A DNA stretch of 64,000 nucleotides from Acidobacteriota bacterium (GTDB lineage Bacteria; Acidobacteriota; Vicinamibacteria; Vicinamibacterales; 2-12-FULL-66-21): positions 87,912-151,911 of the forward strand of contig QHWT01000064.1 in NCBI GenBank assembly GCA_003222675.1. The letters run 5' to 3'. Below, one piece after another: positions 27,681 through 37,431 of the stretch. Every line of letters starts with the position of its first letter. The stretch's first letter is position 1. A program made the translations under genes and the position numbers. A model generated the notes under the pieces. The model was not told where the DNA came from. It worked only from the letters and a program-made list of their open reading frames with translations, and ran no database searches.

Positions 27681-27711
27681 CCTTCGGTTTTTCAGCCGGC
27701 CTGTCCGGCCG

Positions 27712-29124
27712 TCACCGAGTGAACTGGATCGAGCGCACGACCTTCGAAAAGACCGACGAGTAATCACCGTACTCGGCCTGCGGCGCGACGCCAATCATGT
27801 AGAACAGGGTGCCGTCGCGCATCAATGAGGTATACAGGTCGATTCGCTCTTCGCCCCCCGTCACTTCCGAAACATTCGTCAGCGAGGTCCGCAGCGCCTC
27901 CTGCCCGCCCAGCGTGCCACGCGTGCTGTTCGAGGCCCGGCGCAGCTGCGGATTGCCCTGACCAAGTGACTGAATCAACTCGTCGGTCGCCGTCGCCAGG
28001 TCGTGGGTTTCGTTGCGCGAGAGGCCAATCTGGGCCCCATGCGTGAACACGTTCTGTCCGTTGACGTCGCCGTAGGCCCCTTCCGGCGCGAACGTCACAT
28101 CGCTGTTGCCGCCGATCTCGCGCCAGTTCGTCGGCACGCTCACGCGGAACAGGTTGCCTTCGGTGTATGAGGAGAAGCGCGAGTCGGGCCTGGCGACGCG
28201 GTTGGGCGTCGGCCGCACGCCTGTCGTGCCCGTCCCCGTATTCGTGTTCGGATTCCGTCCCCCGCCGCGCGCCGCCTGCTCAGCGGATGGCGCCGGCGGC
28301 AACGTCCGCAGATGCGCCTGCACGTCCGGGAATCCTCGCGTATCGCGCGTTCCCCCTTCGACGCGCAGCGCCCGCGCCTCCTGGTTGATGTAGGCGTAAC
28401 GATCCCCCGGGTTCGGGTGATCGCTCATCCACTGCGGTCCGCCCGGTCCGCTTTCCTGCTCGATAGTCTTGAACACGTTCGCCATGTCGCGCGGATCGTA
28501 ACCGGCGCGCGCCATGATGTGTGTGCCGAGGATGTCGGCCTGCCTCTCGTACTCGCGGCCGAACCGCAGAAAGGCCGTGCCGAGTCCGAACTGCGTGCCC
28601 TGCGCGATCACTGATCCCGTGCGTCCGCCCACGATCGCGCCGAGCACGGCGCCAGCGATCGTCCCGATCTCGTACGGCGTCGCCTTGGTCGCCTGCGCCG
28701 TTCCATGGCGCAGTGCCACGTGGCTCAGCTCGTGCGCCATGACGCCGGCGATCTCCCCTTCGTTGTGCGCCTTCTCCATCATCCCGCGGTTGACGAACAT
28801 CGGTCCGCCAGGGAGCGCGAAGGCATTGATCTCGCGCAGGTTTACTCCCTTGAACGAATACCGGAACTCAGGGTGCTGAAATTCCTGCGGGATGCTGTCG
28901 GCAAGCCGTCGGCCGATGTTGTTGAGGTACGAGTTGACCTCTTCGTCACGCATCACGGGCATTTCGCGCTCGACCTGCTGCGCCGCCTCCTGCCCGAGTT
29001 TCACATCGTCGCCCGGACTGTACTTATTTTTGGGCGCTGTCACCTGTGTCTGCGCGCCGAGCGCGACCGTCAACACTGCCGCGCACGCGGCAGTAAACGT
29101 CACGTTTCGCTTGAAAACACTCAT
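27712..29124 (-). CDS. M48-family zinc metalloprotease, secreted
   Basis: A 470-residue exported protein (signal peptide ending near GAQTQ). HELSH (His131, Glu132, His135) and the later EYERQADILG supply the three zinc ligands typical of M48 periplasmic peptidases of the BepA/LoiP group. The membrane-associating region GTIAGAVLGAIVGGRTG lies between them. A C-terminal domain after residue 320 (LFRVSVPTNWREI) is of unknown type. Likely role is outer-membrane protein quality control. Confidence 0.9.
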   Translation of the reverse strand: MSVFKRNVTFTAACAAVLTVALGAQTQVTAPKNKYSPGDDVKLGQEAAQQVEREMPVMRDEEVNSYLNNIGRRLADSIPQEFQHPEFRYSFKGVNLREINAFALPGGPMFVNRGMMEKAHNEGEIAGVMAHELSHVALRHGTAQATKATPYEIGTIAGAVLGAIVGGRTGSVIAQGTQFGLGTAFLRFGREYERQADILGTHIMARAGYDPRDMANVFKTIEQESGPGGPQWMSDHPNPGDRYAYINQEARALRVEGGTRDTRGFPDVQAHLRTLPPAPSAEQAARGGGRNPNTNTGTGTTGVRPTPNRVARPDSRFSSYTEGNLFRVSVPTNWREIGGNSDVTFAPEGAYGDVNGQNVFTHGAQIGLSRNETHDLATATDELIQSLGQGNPQLRRASNSTRGTLGGQEALRTSLTNVSEVTGGEERIDLYTSLMRDGTLFYMIGVAPQAEYGDYSSVFSKVVRSIQFTR

Positions 29125-29204
29125 CCGTAACCCCTCTCGGGGTCATCCAATGCGGAAATCATGCCGGAGGCAGGCCAGGTCTGAATGTAGGCCAGGTGTT
29201 TCAC

Positions 29205-29258
29205 TTCCGCGCGAAGCGCTTTCCTTCGGCGACCGCCGTAGCCCTGGCGGAGGCTGGT
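29205..29258. repeat. GCCGTAGCCCTGGCGGAGGC repeat
   Basis: A structured GC-rich segment (GCGCGAAGCGCTTTCCTTCGGCG then GCCGTAGCCCTGGCGGAGGC) between the M48 and galK genes. It shares words with 15550-15612. Confidence 0.5.
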
Positions 29259-29275
29259 TAGACCCGGCGTTTCGT

Positions 29276-30358
29276 CTAGGGCACGAGAACCCTTGCCGAC
29301 GCCCGACTCTTGAGGTTGTGGGACTCGACGATAACCCGAGCGGCTTCGGCGCTCTTGGATCGATCAGCAAGCGCCACAACAGATCCACCGAAGCCACCGC
29401 CCGTGAGACGCACGCCGTAGACGCCTTCCACGTGGCGGGCGAGTTCCACGAGCGCGTCGATCGGCGCAATCGAGACCTGGAAGTCATCGCGCATCGAGGC
29501 ATGCGATTCGAGGAACAGTCGGCCAGCCGTGGAGAGGTCGCACGCCTCGAGCGCGCGGACTGTTTCCAGCACGCGCGCGTTCTCCGTCACCACGTGTCGT
29601 GCACGACGATTGAGCGGCTCTGGTAATCCGTTCACGCGATCGAGTTCTTCCCCCGAAACATCGCGCAGCTCCTTCACGTGAAGGAGCGCCGCGGCGCGCG
29701 CGCACTCCTCGCGTCGCACCGCGTACTCGCCGCCCGCATGCCGATGGGTGACACCCGAGTCGATCACGATCAGCGCGGAGGCGGGTGGAAGCGGCACGCG
29801 GGAATAGGTGAGCGACCGCGTATCGAGGAAGAGCGCCGACGTTGTGTCGGCGAGGCTGCACGCCATCTGGTCCATGATGCCTATTGGCGCGCCCACAAAG
29901 TCCGTTTCGACCCGTCTCCCCCGCACTGCCAATGTCACATCGTCCATTTGCAACTGAAAGGCGTCACGGAGCGCGCGGCCGAGAGCGATTTCGAGCGCCG
30001 CGCTGGAGGAGAGCCCGCTTCCAAGCGGGACCGTCGACTCGATGCGCGCATCGAACCCCGCGCGCAACCCCTCGGCCGCGAGCACCCACGTCAACCCCTG
30101 CACGTAATCGACCCAGGCGCCGCGGCGGCGCTCGTCGCCAAGTCGATACTCGATTGGGTCGATGTCGGGAAACTGCGCGCTCCACACGCGGACGAGACGA
30201 TCATCGCGAGGCGCGAGGTCGACAATGGTCCGCCGTGGGATCGCTGCGGGCAGGACGAAGCCGCCGTTGTAATCGGTGTGCTCGCCGATCAGATTCACCC
30301 GTCCGGGCGCTTCACCGTGCGCGGATGGAGAGCGGCGATAGAGTTCTGAGAAGGTCAC
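29276..30358 (-). CDS. galK: Galactokinase
   Basis: A 360-residue GHMP kinase. GRVNLIGEHTDYNGGFVLP is the galactokinase signature, PLGSGLSSSAALE is the ATP loop, MDQMACSLAD follows, and LTGGGFGGSVVAL is the third motif. It phosphorylates galactose to galactose-1-phosphate in the Leloir pathway. Start is a GTG at 30358. No galT/galE lies beside it, so the pathway genes are dispersed or elsewhere. Confidence 0.95.
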   Translation of the reverse strand: MTFSELYRRSPSAHGEAPGRVNLIGEHTDYNGGFVLPAAIPRRTIVDLAPRDDRLVRVWSAQFPDIDPIEYRLGDERRRGAWVDYVQGLTWVLAAEGLRAGFDARIESTVPLGSGLSSSAALEIALGRALRDAFQLQMDDVTLAVRGRRVETDFVGAPIGIMDQMACSLADTTSALFLDTRSLTYSRVPLPPASALIVIDSGVTHRHAGGEYAVRREECARAAALLHVKELRDVSGEELDRVNGLPEPLNRRARHVVTENARVLETVRALEACDLSTAGRLFLESHASMRDDFQVSIAPIDALVELARHVEGVYGVRLTGGGFGGSVVALADRSKSAEAARVIVESHNLKSRASARVLVP

Positions 30359-30379
30359 GCGGCTACATTAGCAGTGTCG

Positions 30380-30650
30380 TGCGGAGAAGACGATCTCTCG
30401 CGGAGTTCGCCGAGAGCCAGAGATCGCCAAGAAGGCTGCCAGCGCATTCGCCGCGCCCGCCTTGCAGCGGGCGTAACGGCCGCGCGAAGCACGGCGGCCA
30501 ATGCGCCAACGCAGCCGTTTCTTTGACTGTCTTCTCCGCACGCGTGTAGCGACAGCTATCCATGCGATCGCGGCTATCATGCGCGGCGGGCATTTTCTCT
30601 GCGTCTCGGCGTTCTCTGCGTGATTCGTACGTGACAAGCGTACTGTCCCC
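30380..30650. repeat. Intergenic inverted element (CTCTGCG family)
   Basis: The 321-bp gap before the amidohydrolase holds no gene. A left part (GGAGAAGACGATCTCTCGCGG...CCGAGAGCCAGAGATCGCC) and a right part (TTCTCTGCGTCTCGGCGTTCTCTGCGTG) are in inverted relation. The right end, CTCTGCGTGATTCGTACGTGACAAGCGTA, recurs almost unchanged at 48385-48414. Confidence 0.6.
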
Positions 30651-30679
30651 TTTTGTCCAGCGTCAGCTAAGATGCGCGC

Positions 30680-31915
30680 ATGAGGGGTATGTTTGTGGCG
30701 CTCATTGCCATGACGTTACTGACGCAAACCAACGCGCCGCCAATCGCCATTCGCTTCGGTCACCTGTGGGACGGGACGCGGCTCGTCGACGACGCGGTGG
30801 TCGTTCTCGAAGGGGACCGGATCAAGAGTGTCGCATTCGGGAGCAGCGAGATTCCGCGCGACGCGGCCGTCACCGATCTGCGGCGCTATACCGCAATCCC
30901 GGGACTCATCGATCTCCATACGCACATGACGTACTACTGGGACCGCAAGGCGGGCATGCGGCCGCTCGGGCAGCGGCGTCGGCCGGCCGTGACGGTATTC
31001 CTGGCGCAGGACAACGCGTTGCGCACGCTCGAGACCGGCGTGACGACCGTGCGGGACCTCGGCGCGTCAGGAGACGCGGACTTCGCAATGCGCGATCTCA
31101 TCGCGATGGGCGCCATGAAGGGACCGCGGATGTTCGTCGCCGGGCAGGGAATCTCCGCGCCGCGTGATGCCGCCGGACCTGATCCCGACGCCATGCGGCG
31201 CGCCGCGGAGGAACGCGTGAAGGCGGGCGCTGATTGGGTGAAGGTGTACGGGTCGCGCGGCAGCTTTGACAGCGTCGAGACCACACAGACGATTACGTTC
31301 GACGAGATGAAGGCCATCGTCGACGCCGCGCATGCGCTCGGTCACAAGGTGGCCATACACTCTTACGGTCCGTCAGGCGTGAAGGACGCGGTCCGCGCCG
31401 GCGCCGACTCGGTCGAGCACGGGATCGATCTCGACGAGGAGACGCTGCAGGACATGGTGAAGCGCGGCACGGTGTGGGTGCCGACGATCGATCACAATCG
31501 CTATTACGTCGACGCGAAGGACGATTACGGCTTCAGGCCCGAGGCGATTCTTCCGCTGCAGAAGTACATCGCGCGCAACCTCGAGTCCACGCAACGCGCC
31601 GTAAGGGCCGGCGTGCGAATCGGCATGGGATCTGACGCGGTATTCTCGATGTTTGGACAGAACACGCGCGAGCTCGAATGGTTCGTCAAGGCGGGGATGA
31701 CGCCCGCGCGGGCGCTCGCGGCGGCCACGACCATCGCCGCCGACCTCCTGGATCAGCGCGAGCGACTCGGCAGAATTGCCCCCGGCTTCGCCGCGGATCT
31801 CGTCGCGATCGAGGGCGCGCCGCTCGAGAACATCGGCGACGTGATCAACGGTGTGCGCTGGGTGATGAAAGACGGCGCGGTGGTCGTCGATCGCAGAGCG
31901 GCCGCCGGGAAATGA
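30680..31915 (+). CDS. Secreted amidohydrolase (imidazolonepropionase-like)
   Basis: A 411-residue protein with a short signal peptide (MRGMFVALIAMTLLTQTNA). The metal-binding HTH (His80, His82 in LIDLHTH), a Lys in ADWVKVYGS, His in KVAIHSYG, SVEHGIDL and the Asp in MGSDAVF follow the amidohydrolase superfamily order. Substrates of this exported class are typically Xaa-Pro dipeptides or cyclic amides, but not determinable here. A TAAGAT box ends 6 nt before the ATG, suggesting a leaderless transcript. Confidence 0.88.
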   Translation: MRGMFVALIAMTLLTQTNAPPIAIRFGHLWDGTRLVDDAVVVLEGDRIKSVAFGSSEIPRDAAVTDLRRYTAIPGLIDLHTHMTYYWDRKAGMRPLGQRRRPAVTVFLAQDNALRTLETGVTTVRDLGASGDADFAMRDLIAMGAMKGPRMFVAGQGISAPRDAAGPDPDAMRRAAEERVKAGADWVKVYGSRGSFDSVETTQTITFDEMKAIVDAAHALGHKVAIHSYGPSGVKDAVRAGADSVEHGIDLDEETLQDMVKRGTVWVPTIDHNRYYVDAKDDYGFRPEAILPLQKYIARNLESTQRAVRAGVRIGMGSDAVFSMFGQNTRELEWFVKAGMTPARALAAATTIAADLLDQRERLGRIAPGFAADLVAIEGAPLENIGDVINGVRWVMKDGAVVVDRRAAAGK

Positions 31916-31928
31916 TCCCTTGCAATCT

Positions 31929-31996
31929 TGTGGCTTCCGGCTTTAGCCGAAGATCGATGCGCAGCCAACGGACGGCCTGAAGGCGGAAGCCACGAG
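31929..31996. repeat. CTTCCG palindrome pair with outward tails
   Basis: GTGGCTTCCGGCTTTAGCCGAAG and GGCCTGAAGGCGGAAGCCAC flank about 25 bp; here the GTGGC tails point outward, opposite to the pairs at 7506 and 11279. It separates convergent genes. Confidence 0.75.
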
Positions 31997-32003
31997 TGTC
32001 GAA

Positions 32004-33401
32004 TTACCGGCGCGCCTCGGGCTTCGTGAACTGCGCCTCGTCGATCGGCGCATTGAGCGTGACGCTGCTGAACTTCTGCGTCGTGACGGAGTTCCACGTC
32101 GCGTAGCGCACCTGGTGCGGCATCTTCACGCCGGACACGTAGCGGTAATCGCTGTAATCGATCTGCTCCTGCAGCTGACCGAGCGCCGTGCGCGTGAACA
32201 CGGTGCGGCGCAGCAGCAGCCCGGTTGCGCGATCGAACTGCAGCTGTTCGGTCACGTTGGCCGCCGGCGATCCGATCAGCACGATTGTCGGGGTCCCGTC
32301 GACCGTTCCGTAGCGCGCGGAGCGCAGATTCATGTACCGCTGCTTCGTGTTGAGGGGCAGGCCGAGATCGGCGAGCCGCGCGATCTGCTGCGCGTTCACA
32401 CCTTCCACTTCCCGAACGCCGTTCGGCATCTGTATCCAGGCGGCCTTGCCGTTGTAGACGCGACTCTGCGTCCCCTGCCGTCCCTCCACGTCGATCCGAT
32501 ACTCGCCCGTCACCTTCTCTTGAACGTTGATCTGCGTGGTCTGCAGATCGCGGCTCGTCGCCGTGCCGCGCATGACGCGCGTCTTCGCCTGCGCGAGCGC
32601 GGCCTGGCCGCCGATCGCCTGCACGTACTTGTCGAGCACTTGATCGACGGACTCCGCCGGCGGCGGCGGCTCTGCCGGTTCCCCCTGGGCGCCGCGTCCG
32701 GCCGGCGCGACAGGCTGCTCACCGCGCGCACCTGGCACACCTGGTGTCCCAGCCGCACCTTGAGCACTCGGCGGACCTTGCGCCGGCGAGCCTTGACCAC
32801 TCGGCGCCCCCGGCGGACCTTGCGGACCAAACCCCGCTCGACCCGGTCCGCCCTGACGCTCGGCCGCGGTGCGCTGAGCGGCCGCCGCTTCGCCCGGCGT
32901 CATCTCCACCGCGAGCACGGTGTTCCGGTCCGGCCGATTATTGCCGTGGTGACACGTCGTGCAGTTGACCTGCAGGCGTCCCTCGAATTGCTGCGTGTTG
33001 ATCGTCTCCACCATTTGCAGCATCTTGCGCGCGGTGTCCTTGGGCTTCTTCTCGTCGCGGTCGAAACCTCCCTGCGGTCCGGTGACGTGGCAGAAATCGC
33101 AGCCAACGCCAAGCGATGCCGCGATGAACTGCATGGTGATCGGAAGCTGGTCGGCGGGCAGGTCCTTGAGGATCTTGATGTTCTTGTAGTACTCAGCGGC
33201 CTTTTCACCCGGGAGCGGCGGGCGCCTGGGTTGCTGCGCCCCTTGCCGCGGTGGTCCCTGGGACGGCAGGGCAGGAGGCTGTCCTGTAGGCGCGGCTCCC
33301 GTAGGCGGTTGCGGCGGTTGCTGCGCGCGCACGCTGAGGCCAATCGCCAGGACGATCGCCGCGGAAACAATGAACAACCGGATCCGATCTCGTCCGATCA
33401 C
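32004..33401 (-). CDS. Dihaem c-type cytochrome with collagen-like linker
   Basis: A 465-residue secreted protein. From GTG 33401 (AAGGA 10 nt upstream) it has a signal peptide (VSAAIVLAIGLSVRAQQ), a Pro/Gln-rich segment, then a haem domain with CDFCH (Cys101, Cys104, His105) and CTTCH (Cys147, Cys150, His151) in the style of photosynthetic reaction-centre cytochrome subunits. A Gly-Pro-Gln-rich linker (about residues 175-250) follows, then a domain resembling lipoprotein-sorting beta folds (YRIDVEGRQGTQSRVYNG). Electron transfer in the periplasm is likely; the partner is unknown. Confidence 0.85.
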   Translation of the reverse strand: MIGRDRIRLFIVSAAIVLAIGLSVRAQQPPQPPTGAAPTGQPPALPSQGPPRQGAQQPRRPPLPGEKAAEYYKNIKILKDLPADQLPITMQFIAASLGVGCDFCHVTGPQGGFDRDEKKPKDTARKMLQMVETINTQQFEGRLQVNCTTCHHGNNRPDRNTVLAVEMTPGEAAAAQRTAAERQGGPGRAGFGPQGPPGAPSGQGSPAQGPPSAQGAAGTPGVPGARGEQPVAPAGRGAQGEPAEPPPPAESVDQVLDKYVQAIGGQAALAQAKTRVMRGTATSRDLQTTQINVQEKVTGEYRIDVEGRQGTQSRVYNGKAAWIQMPNGVREVEGVNAQQIARLADLGLPLNTKQRYMNLRSARYGTVDGTPTIVLIGSPAANVTEQLQFDRATGLLLRRTVFTRTALGQLQEQIDYSDYRYVSGVKMPHQVRYATWNSVTTQKFSSVTLNAPIDEAQFTKPEARR

Positions 33402-33498
33402 TTGAGGTCGTCCTTTCGATAGACGTGGGCAACTATTTAACACCGGATCGAGAGCGCACGATGAAATGGGACTCGTGAAAATTGCGTGGCAGGCTGTG

Positions 33499-33614
33499 TG
33501 ATCAGGTAATTGGGGAATTTGATAATTGGGGAATTTGGTGATTTGGTAATGGTCGGATTGAGCGATGTGTCGGGGCCAATCGCTGCGTTACCAAATCATC
33601 AAATCACCAACTCA
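33499..33614. repeat. Inverted GATTTGGT/ACCAAATC microrepeat hairpin
   Basis: Left arm AATTGGGGAATTTGGTGATTTGGTAAT and right arm TTACCAAATCATCAAATCACCAA enclose a 43-bp loop. It fills the gap between the cytochrome gene and the Gly/Ser/Thr-rich protein gene. Confidence 0.75.
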
Positions 33615-33675
33615 CGAAGTTCGGTGGTTGGAAAGAGGGCGAGTCGCGGGAGGACGAAGCGGCTCGCCCGGCAGC

Positions 33676-34371
33676 TTACCGGTTGCCCCCGCCGGAGCAG
33701 CTGCCCGAAATCTCGCGGACCGACGAGACAGTCAGCGTGCCCGTCAGCCCCTGCGAACTCGCTGTGCTGCCCGCCGTGCCGGCTGTGGTCGACGGCGGAT
33801 TCGTCATCGACGTATCGCCGCCGGTTGCCGACTTGTCGAGCGTGCCGCGAATTTCCACGCGATGGTTCACGTGCTTCTGGAGATCATCGTCTTTCCCCTT
33901 GAGCGTCAGCGCTTCCTTGCCTGACGCCGACGAGGCGTCGCTTGCGCTGGTGCTGCTCGGATTGGTACCGGCGGTGCTGCTCGGATTGGTGCCGGCGGTG
34001 CCGCTGGTTGCGCTCGGGTTCGAACCGGTGGTGCCATAACCACCGGCGGTCGATCCGCTGCTGGATCCGGCGCCCATTGAAACCTCGGTCAGCACGAATC
34101 CGCCGCTGCCGCTCGAGCGGCTGGCGCTGGTGCTGCCTGGGGCTCCAGTCGCGCCTGTGGCCGAACCCGTTGAGCCGGTACCTGATGTTCCCGCGGTGCC
34201 GCCCTTCCACTGGTCCGCGTTCAACAAGCATCCGGTCACCGTGACCTTCTGGCCGCGACTGCTCTGGTCGCGATCGCTCGAACTCTGGCTGCCGGGGGAT
34301 GTGCTCTGGGCGCTTGCGCCAACGGCAATCGCCGTGGCCATAACGGCGCCGACTACGAATTCGCGTCTCAT
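33676..34371 (-). CDS. Secreted Gly/Ser/Thr-rich protein
   Basis: A 231-residue low-complexity protein with a signal peptide (AVMATAIAVGASAQS). Two islands stand out: VTVTGCLL with a single Cys near residue 45, and LTLKGKDDDLQKHVNHRVEIRGTL near residue 160, which looks like a small OB-like beta domain seen in acidobacterial secreted proteins. In between lies a perfect-like 24-bp tandem (GTNPSSTA x2). A CAGGAGG ribosome site precedes the ATG. Function is unknown. Confidence 0.75.
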   Translation of the reverse strand: MRREFVVGAVMATAIAVGASAQSTSPGSQSSSDRDQSSRGQKVTVTGCLLNADQWKGGTAGTSGTGSTGSATGATGAPGSTSASRSSGSGGFVLTEVSMGAGSSSGSTAGGYGTTGSNPSATSGTAGTNPSSTAGTNPSSTSASDASSASGKEALTLKGKDDDLQKHVNHRVEIRGTLDKSATGGDTSMTNPPSTTAGTAGSTASSQGLTGTLTVSSVREISGSCSGGGNR

Positions 34372-34711
34372 CTATGCCTCCTGGTTCTCGTAAGGTCTCT
34401 CTCTAGCGCGCTGCAAACGGATCGCCCGAGGGCGCTCGTCAGGACCCGCGCAAAACAGGCGCATTTTGTGCGTGGGGCGATTCGGATGCGTACGCGGTTT
34501 GTACGCCCAACGAAGGAAATGCAGGTGACATCGCAGAGCTCATCCCATACTGTCGCCGAGCGATCGCATGAGATGCTGAGGCCGCTGCCTGATCGCAATG
34601 CCGATTCGAATTGTTCAGCTCGTCAGCACGACCAGGGACCTCGCAACCCTCAGCACTCATGCTGGCCGTACTAAGGCAGCTTGAGCCATACGTCATGCGC
34701 CGTGAGCCAAG
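34372..34711. other. Intergenic region, no gene recognised
   Basis: 340 bp between two minus-strand genes. Short frames exist on both strands but none shows a ribosome site, start and plausible product. The part next to 34371 must hold the promoter of the Gly/Ser/Thr-rich protein; no convincing -35/-10 pair was found by eye. Confidence 0.5.
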
Positions 34712-36496
34712 TCACCGAAGTCCAGGCGGCGGTGTGCGTTTCTTCGTTGCCTGCTCGAACGCGTAGGCGAGCCGGAGGAGCGTGGGCTCGCTGCAGGCCA
34801 TGCCGGTGAAGCTGAGACCGAAGGGCTGCGGCTTCGGATTGAATCCCGGAGGAAACGGACTTGCGGGCGGTGGATTCGGGTTCGGAGCCTCCCCCGCCGA
34901 TGCGCGCCCGCGCGTCTCCACGGACGGAGGGGGAATAAACGGCACGTTCGGGACCATTCCGAACGGGACGATGACGGTTGGATATCCGGGGCGCGCGGCG
35001 AGCGCGGAGCCGTTCGCGCCGGGGAACAGCAGCGCGTCGAGATTGTTCGCTTTCATCACTTCGTCGATGCCGTGCGTCCCCCCGAGACGAATGTCCTTCG
35101 CGCGATCTGATTCGTAACGCGCCCGATCCTTTTCCACGTCCATTTCGTCCGAGATATCGAGCTGCGACTGGCCGTATTTGAGCGCGCCGGCCTTCTCGTG
35201 CGCCTTGTTCCATGCGCGCAGCTCGGCGAGCGTCTTGACGGGCGCGGACGGTCCGAGCGACGCGAGCCACGTGTTGAAGTCGCGCTTCATTCCGTACTTC
35301 AGATCGACCGAACAGTTGTCGTCCTTGCCTTTTGCGTTGTCGGTGCCCGAGCAGATTCCCCAGAGCAGAAAATTCTCCTTCGCATCCTTCGCGGTGACGC
35401 TGGGGATGTCGGCGGGATCGAGGACAATCGCGCCCTGTTGCTTCAGTACGGCAAGCGCGTCTTCCATCACCTTCAACTGATCGGGGTTGAGACCGCCGCG
35501 GAGACGTTCCGATCCCGGCACGGTGACGCGCTCGTAAAATGACGCGCGCGGTATTCCAATGCGGGCCCCCTTCAGGCCGTCCGCACGAAGGTACTGCGTG
35601 TAGTCGCGACCTGGAGGCGCGGTGCACGCGCGCGTGGCGGGATCGTTCGGATCGGGGGGGCCGCCCATCGCGCCGAGCATGATCGCCGCGTCCGTGACCC
35701 ATTTCGCCATCGGTCCCGGCGTGTCCTGGTCGGCCGTGATCGGAATCACGCCGTAACGGCTGATGCGTCCCACCGTCGGCTTCACCGCCGCCAGCATGTT
35801 CTGGTTGGACGGACTGAGAATCGATCCCGATGTCTCGGTCCCGACGTTTGCACTCCAGAAGTTCGCGGATGTGCCGATGCCGGAGCTCGACCCGCCCGTG
35901 CCCATCGCGGGACGGCCATCGAACGTCGCGTCGCGCGGATCGCGGCGCGGATCGTAAGGGTTCATCCCGTAGCCCTTGAGCGAGTTGTAATTGCCCGGCA
36001 TGTTGCTCGATACCCAATTGGCCAGTTCCGTGAGCCCCGTCTTCGCGATGATGATTGCTCCCGCGTCGCGCAGGTTCTTCGCGAGCGTCGCCTCGTACGG
36101 CGGCACGAACCCGTCGAAGGCCAGTGCGCCGCCGGTCGTGGGCATGTTCGTCGTGTGGATGTTGTCCTTCAGCGCGACCGGTATTCCGTGCAGCGGCCCG
36201 CGGACGTATCCCTGCGCGCGCTCGCGGTCGCGTTCGTCCGCCTCTTTCAACGCGTCGGGGTTGATCGTAATCGCTGCGTTCAGCTTGTCCTCGTACAGCG
36301 CGATGCGCGTGAGGTATTGCTGGACGATATCGTGCGAGGTGACGCGTCCTGCCTTCATGGCTGCCTGCATCTCGGGCATGCTCGACTCGAAGATGCTGAA
36401 GGTCGACGCGGGGTTCGGCCGCGATTGCTGTGGTCGGCGCTCAATCGCAGGGACGGTGAGCGCGAGGAGCAGCAACGCGGGCGCGATCTGTTTCAT
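34712..36496 (-). CDS. Amidase signature family protein, secreted
   Basis: A 594-residue amidase. After a signal peptide (IAPALLLLALTVPA), the catalytic Lys is in VALKDNIHTTNMPTTGG and the cis-Ser/Ser pair in GTGGSSSGIG...GTETSGSILSPS. It hydrolyses an amide or related bond; the substrate is open. ATG 36496 overlaps the alpha/beta-hydrolase stop (ATGA) and leaves a clean signal peptide; the longer frame upstream is out of the family. It is last in a three-gene minus-strand operon. Confidence 0.9.
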   Translation of the reverse strand: MKQIAPALLLLALTVPAIERRPQQSRPNPASTFSIFESSMPEMQAAMKAGRVTSHDIVQQYLTRIALYEDKLNAAITINPDALKEADERDRERAQGYVRGPLHGIPVALKDNIHTTNMPTTGGALAFDGFVPPYEATLAKNLRDAGAIIIAKTGLTELANWVSSNMPGNYNSLKGYGMNPYDPRRDPRDATFDGRPAMGTGGSSSGIGTSANFWSANVGTETSGSILSPSNQNMLAAVKPTVGRISRYGVIPITADQDTPGPMAKWVTDAAIMLGAMGGPPDPNDPATRACTAPPGRDYTQYLRADGLKGARIGIPRASFYERVTVPGSERLRGGLNPDQLKVMEDALAVLKQQGAIVLDPADIPSVTAKDAKENFLLWGICSGTDNAKGKDDNCSVDLKYGMKRDFNTWLASLGPSAPVKTLAELRAWNKAHEKAGALKYGQSQLDISDEMDVEKDRARYESDRAKDIRLGGTHGIDEVMKANNLDALLFPGANGSALAARPGYPTVIVPFGMVPNVPFIPPPSVETRGRASAGEAPNPNPPPASPFPPGFNPKPQPFGLSFTGMACSEPTLLRLAYAFEQATKKRTPPPGLR

Positions 36497-37428
36497 GGCG
36501 TTGATGGTGGTGACGTGTCGTGACGCCGGATGAACCACGTGATGGTTCGAACGAGCTCGCCCTGGCATTTCTCGAGGTGCGCGGCGTGGTCCGCGCCAGG
36601 CAGGATCACCCACGCCTTGTCCGCCGCGCCAAAGCGCGCGAACAACTTCGTTTGTACCGACATCGGCGCCTGCGGGTCGCGTTCCCCGGTAAGGAGCAGG
36701 GACGGCACGATCAGCTTCGCCGGCACGAACGCGTTGAATTGCTGCTCGTCACGCCAGTCGGCATAGACCGGATCGGCGCGCAGCGCGGCGCGCACGAAGG
36801 CGTCGATCGTCGCGCCCGACACGGCGTCAGGGGTGATGAAGTCGGAGAGGGCGGCATCGGTCGTGTTGCGCTTTCGCGGCGGCGCCGCGGGCGCCTCGAC
36901 CGAGGCCACGCGCAGATCCGGATCGAGGCCGAACCCAAGCAGCACGAGTCCGGCGAATTTCTCCGGCGCGCGCTGCGCCGCGAGCGCCGCGACCATTGCA
37001 CCGCGCGATAGACCGAGCACGTAAACGGGACGTCCGGCGCTGTGCGCGGGGCCGCGCAGCCACTCGATGACCGCGAGCACATCGGCCACGGCGCGATCCG
37101 GCGTCAGCCATCCGCTTGCGTCGCGTGGGGTCCCGCCATATCCGCGCAGATCGACTGCGTACACGTCGAGACCGGTGGCGGCCAGCGCGTCCATGAACGA
37201 CCGGTCGGGCCCGACCTGGAGATCGAAGTTCGGCAGGCTGCTCCACGTGCGGCCGTGCACCAGCAGAATTGCCGCGCGCGGCTGCGCGGCCCGCTTCTGC
37301 CACACGGCGAGCTTGTGGCCGTCGACGTCGACGTCGTGACGGATCGGCGGCGCCGCGGCTGCAGGGGCGGCGAGCAGGAGCAGCGCCACCAACGCACCCG
37401 CCGACGTCCGACAACCGCCAACCGTCAT
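36493..37428 (-). CDS. Alpha/beta hydrolase, secreted
   Basis: A 311-residue protein with signal peptide (GALVALLLLAAPAAAAP). ILLVHGRTWS forms the oxyanion region, GLSRGAM is the nucleophile elbow, GERDPQAP contains the Asp, and GADHAAHLEK the His. This is the standard serine-hydrolase triad; no specific family was recognised. It starts 3 nt after the spermidine-synthase-like gene ends and overlaps the amidase start. Confidence 0.87.
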   Translation of the reverse strand: MTVGGCRTSAGALVALLLLAAPAAAAPPIRHDVDVDGHKLAVWQKRAAQPRAAILLVHGRTWSSLPNFDLQVGPDRSFMDALAATGLDVYAVDLRGYGGTPRDASGWLTPDRAVADVLAVIEWLRGPAHSAGRPVYVLGLSRGAMVAALAAQRAPEKFAGLVLLGFGLDPDLRVASVEAPAAPPRKRNTTDAALSDFITPDAVSGATIDAFVRAALRADPVYADWRDEQQFNAFVPAKLIVPSLLLTGERDPQAPMSVQTKLFARFGAADKAWVILPGADHAAHLEKCQGELVRTITWFIRRHDTSPPSTP

Positions 37429-37431
37429 CCG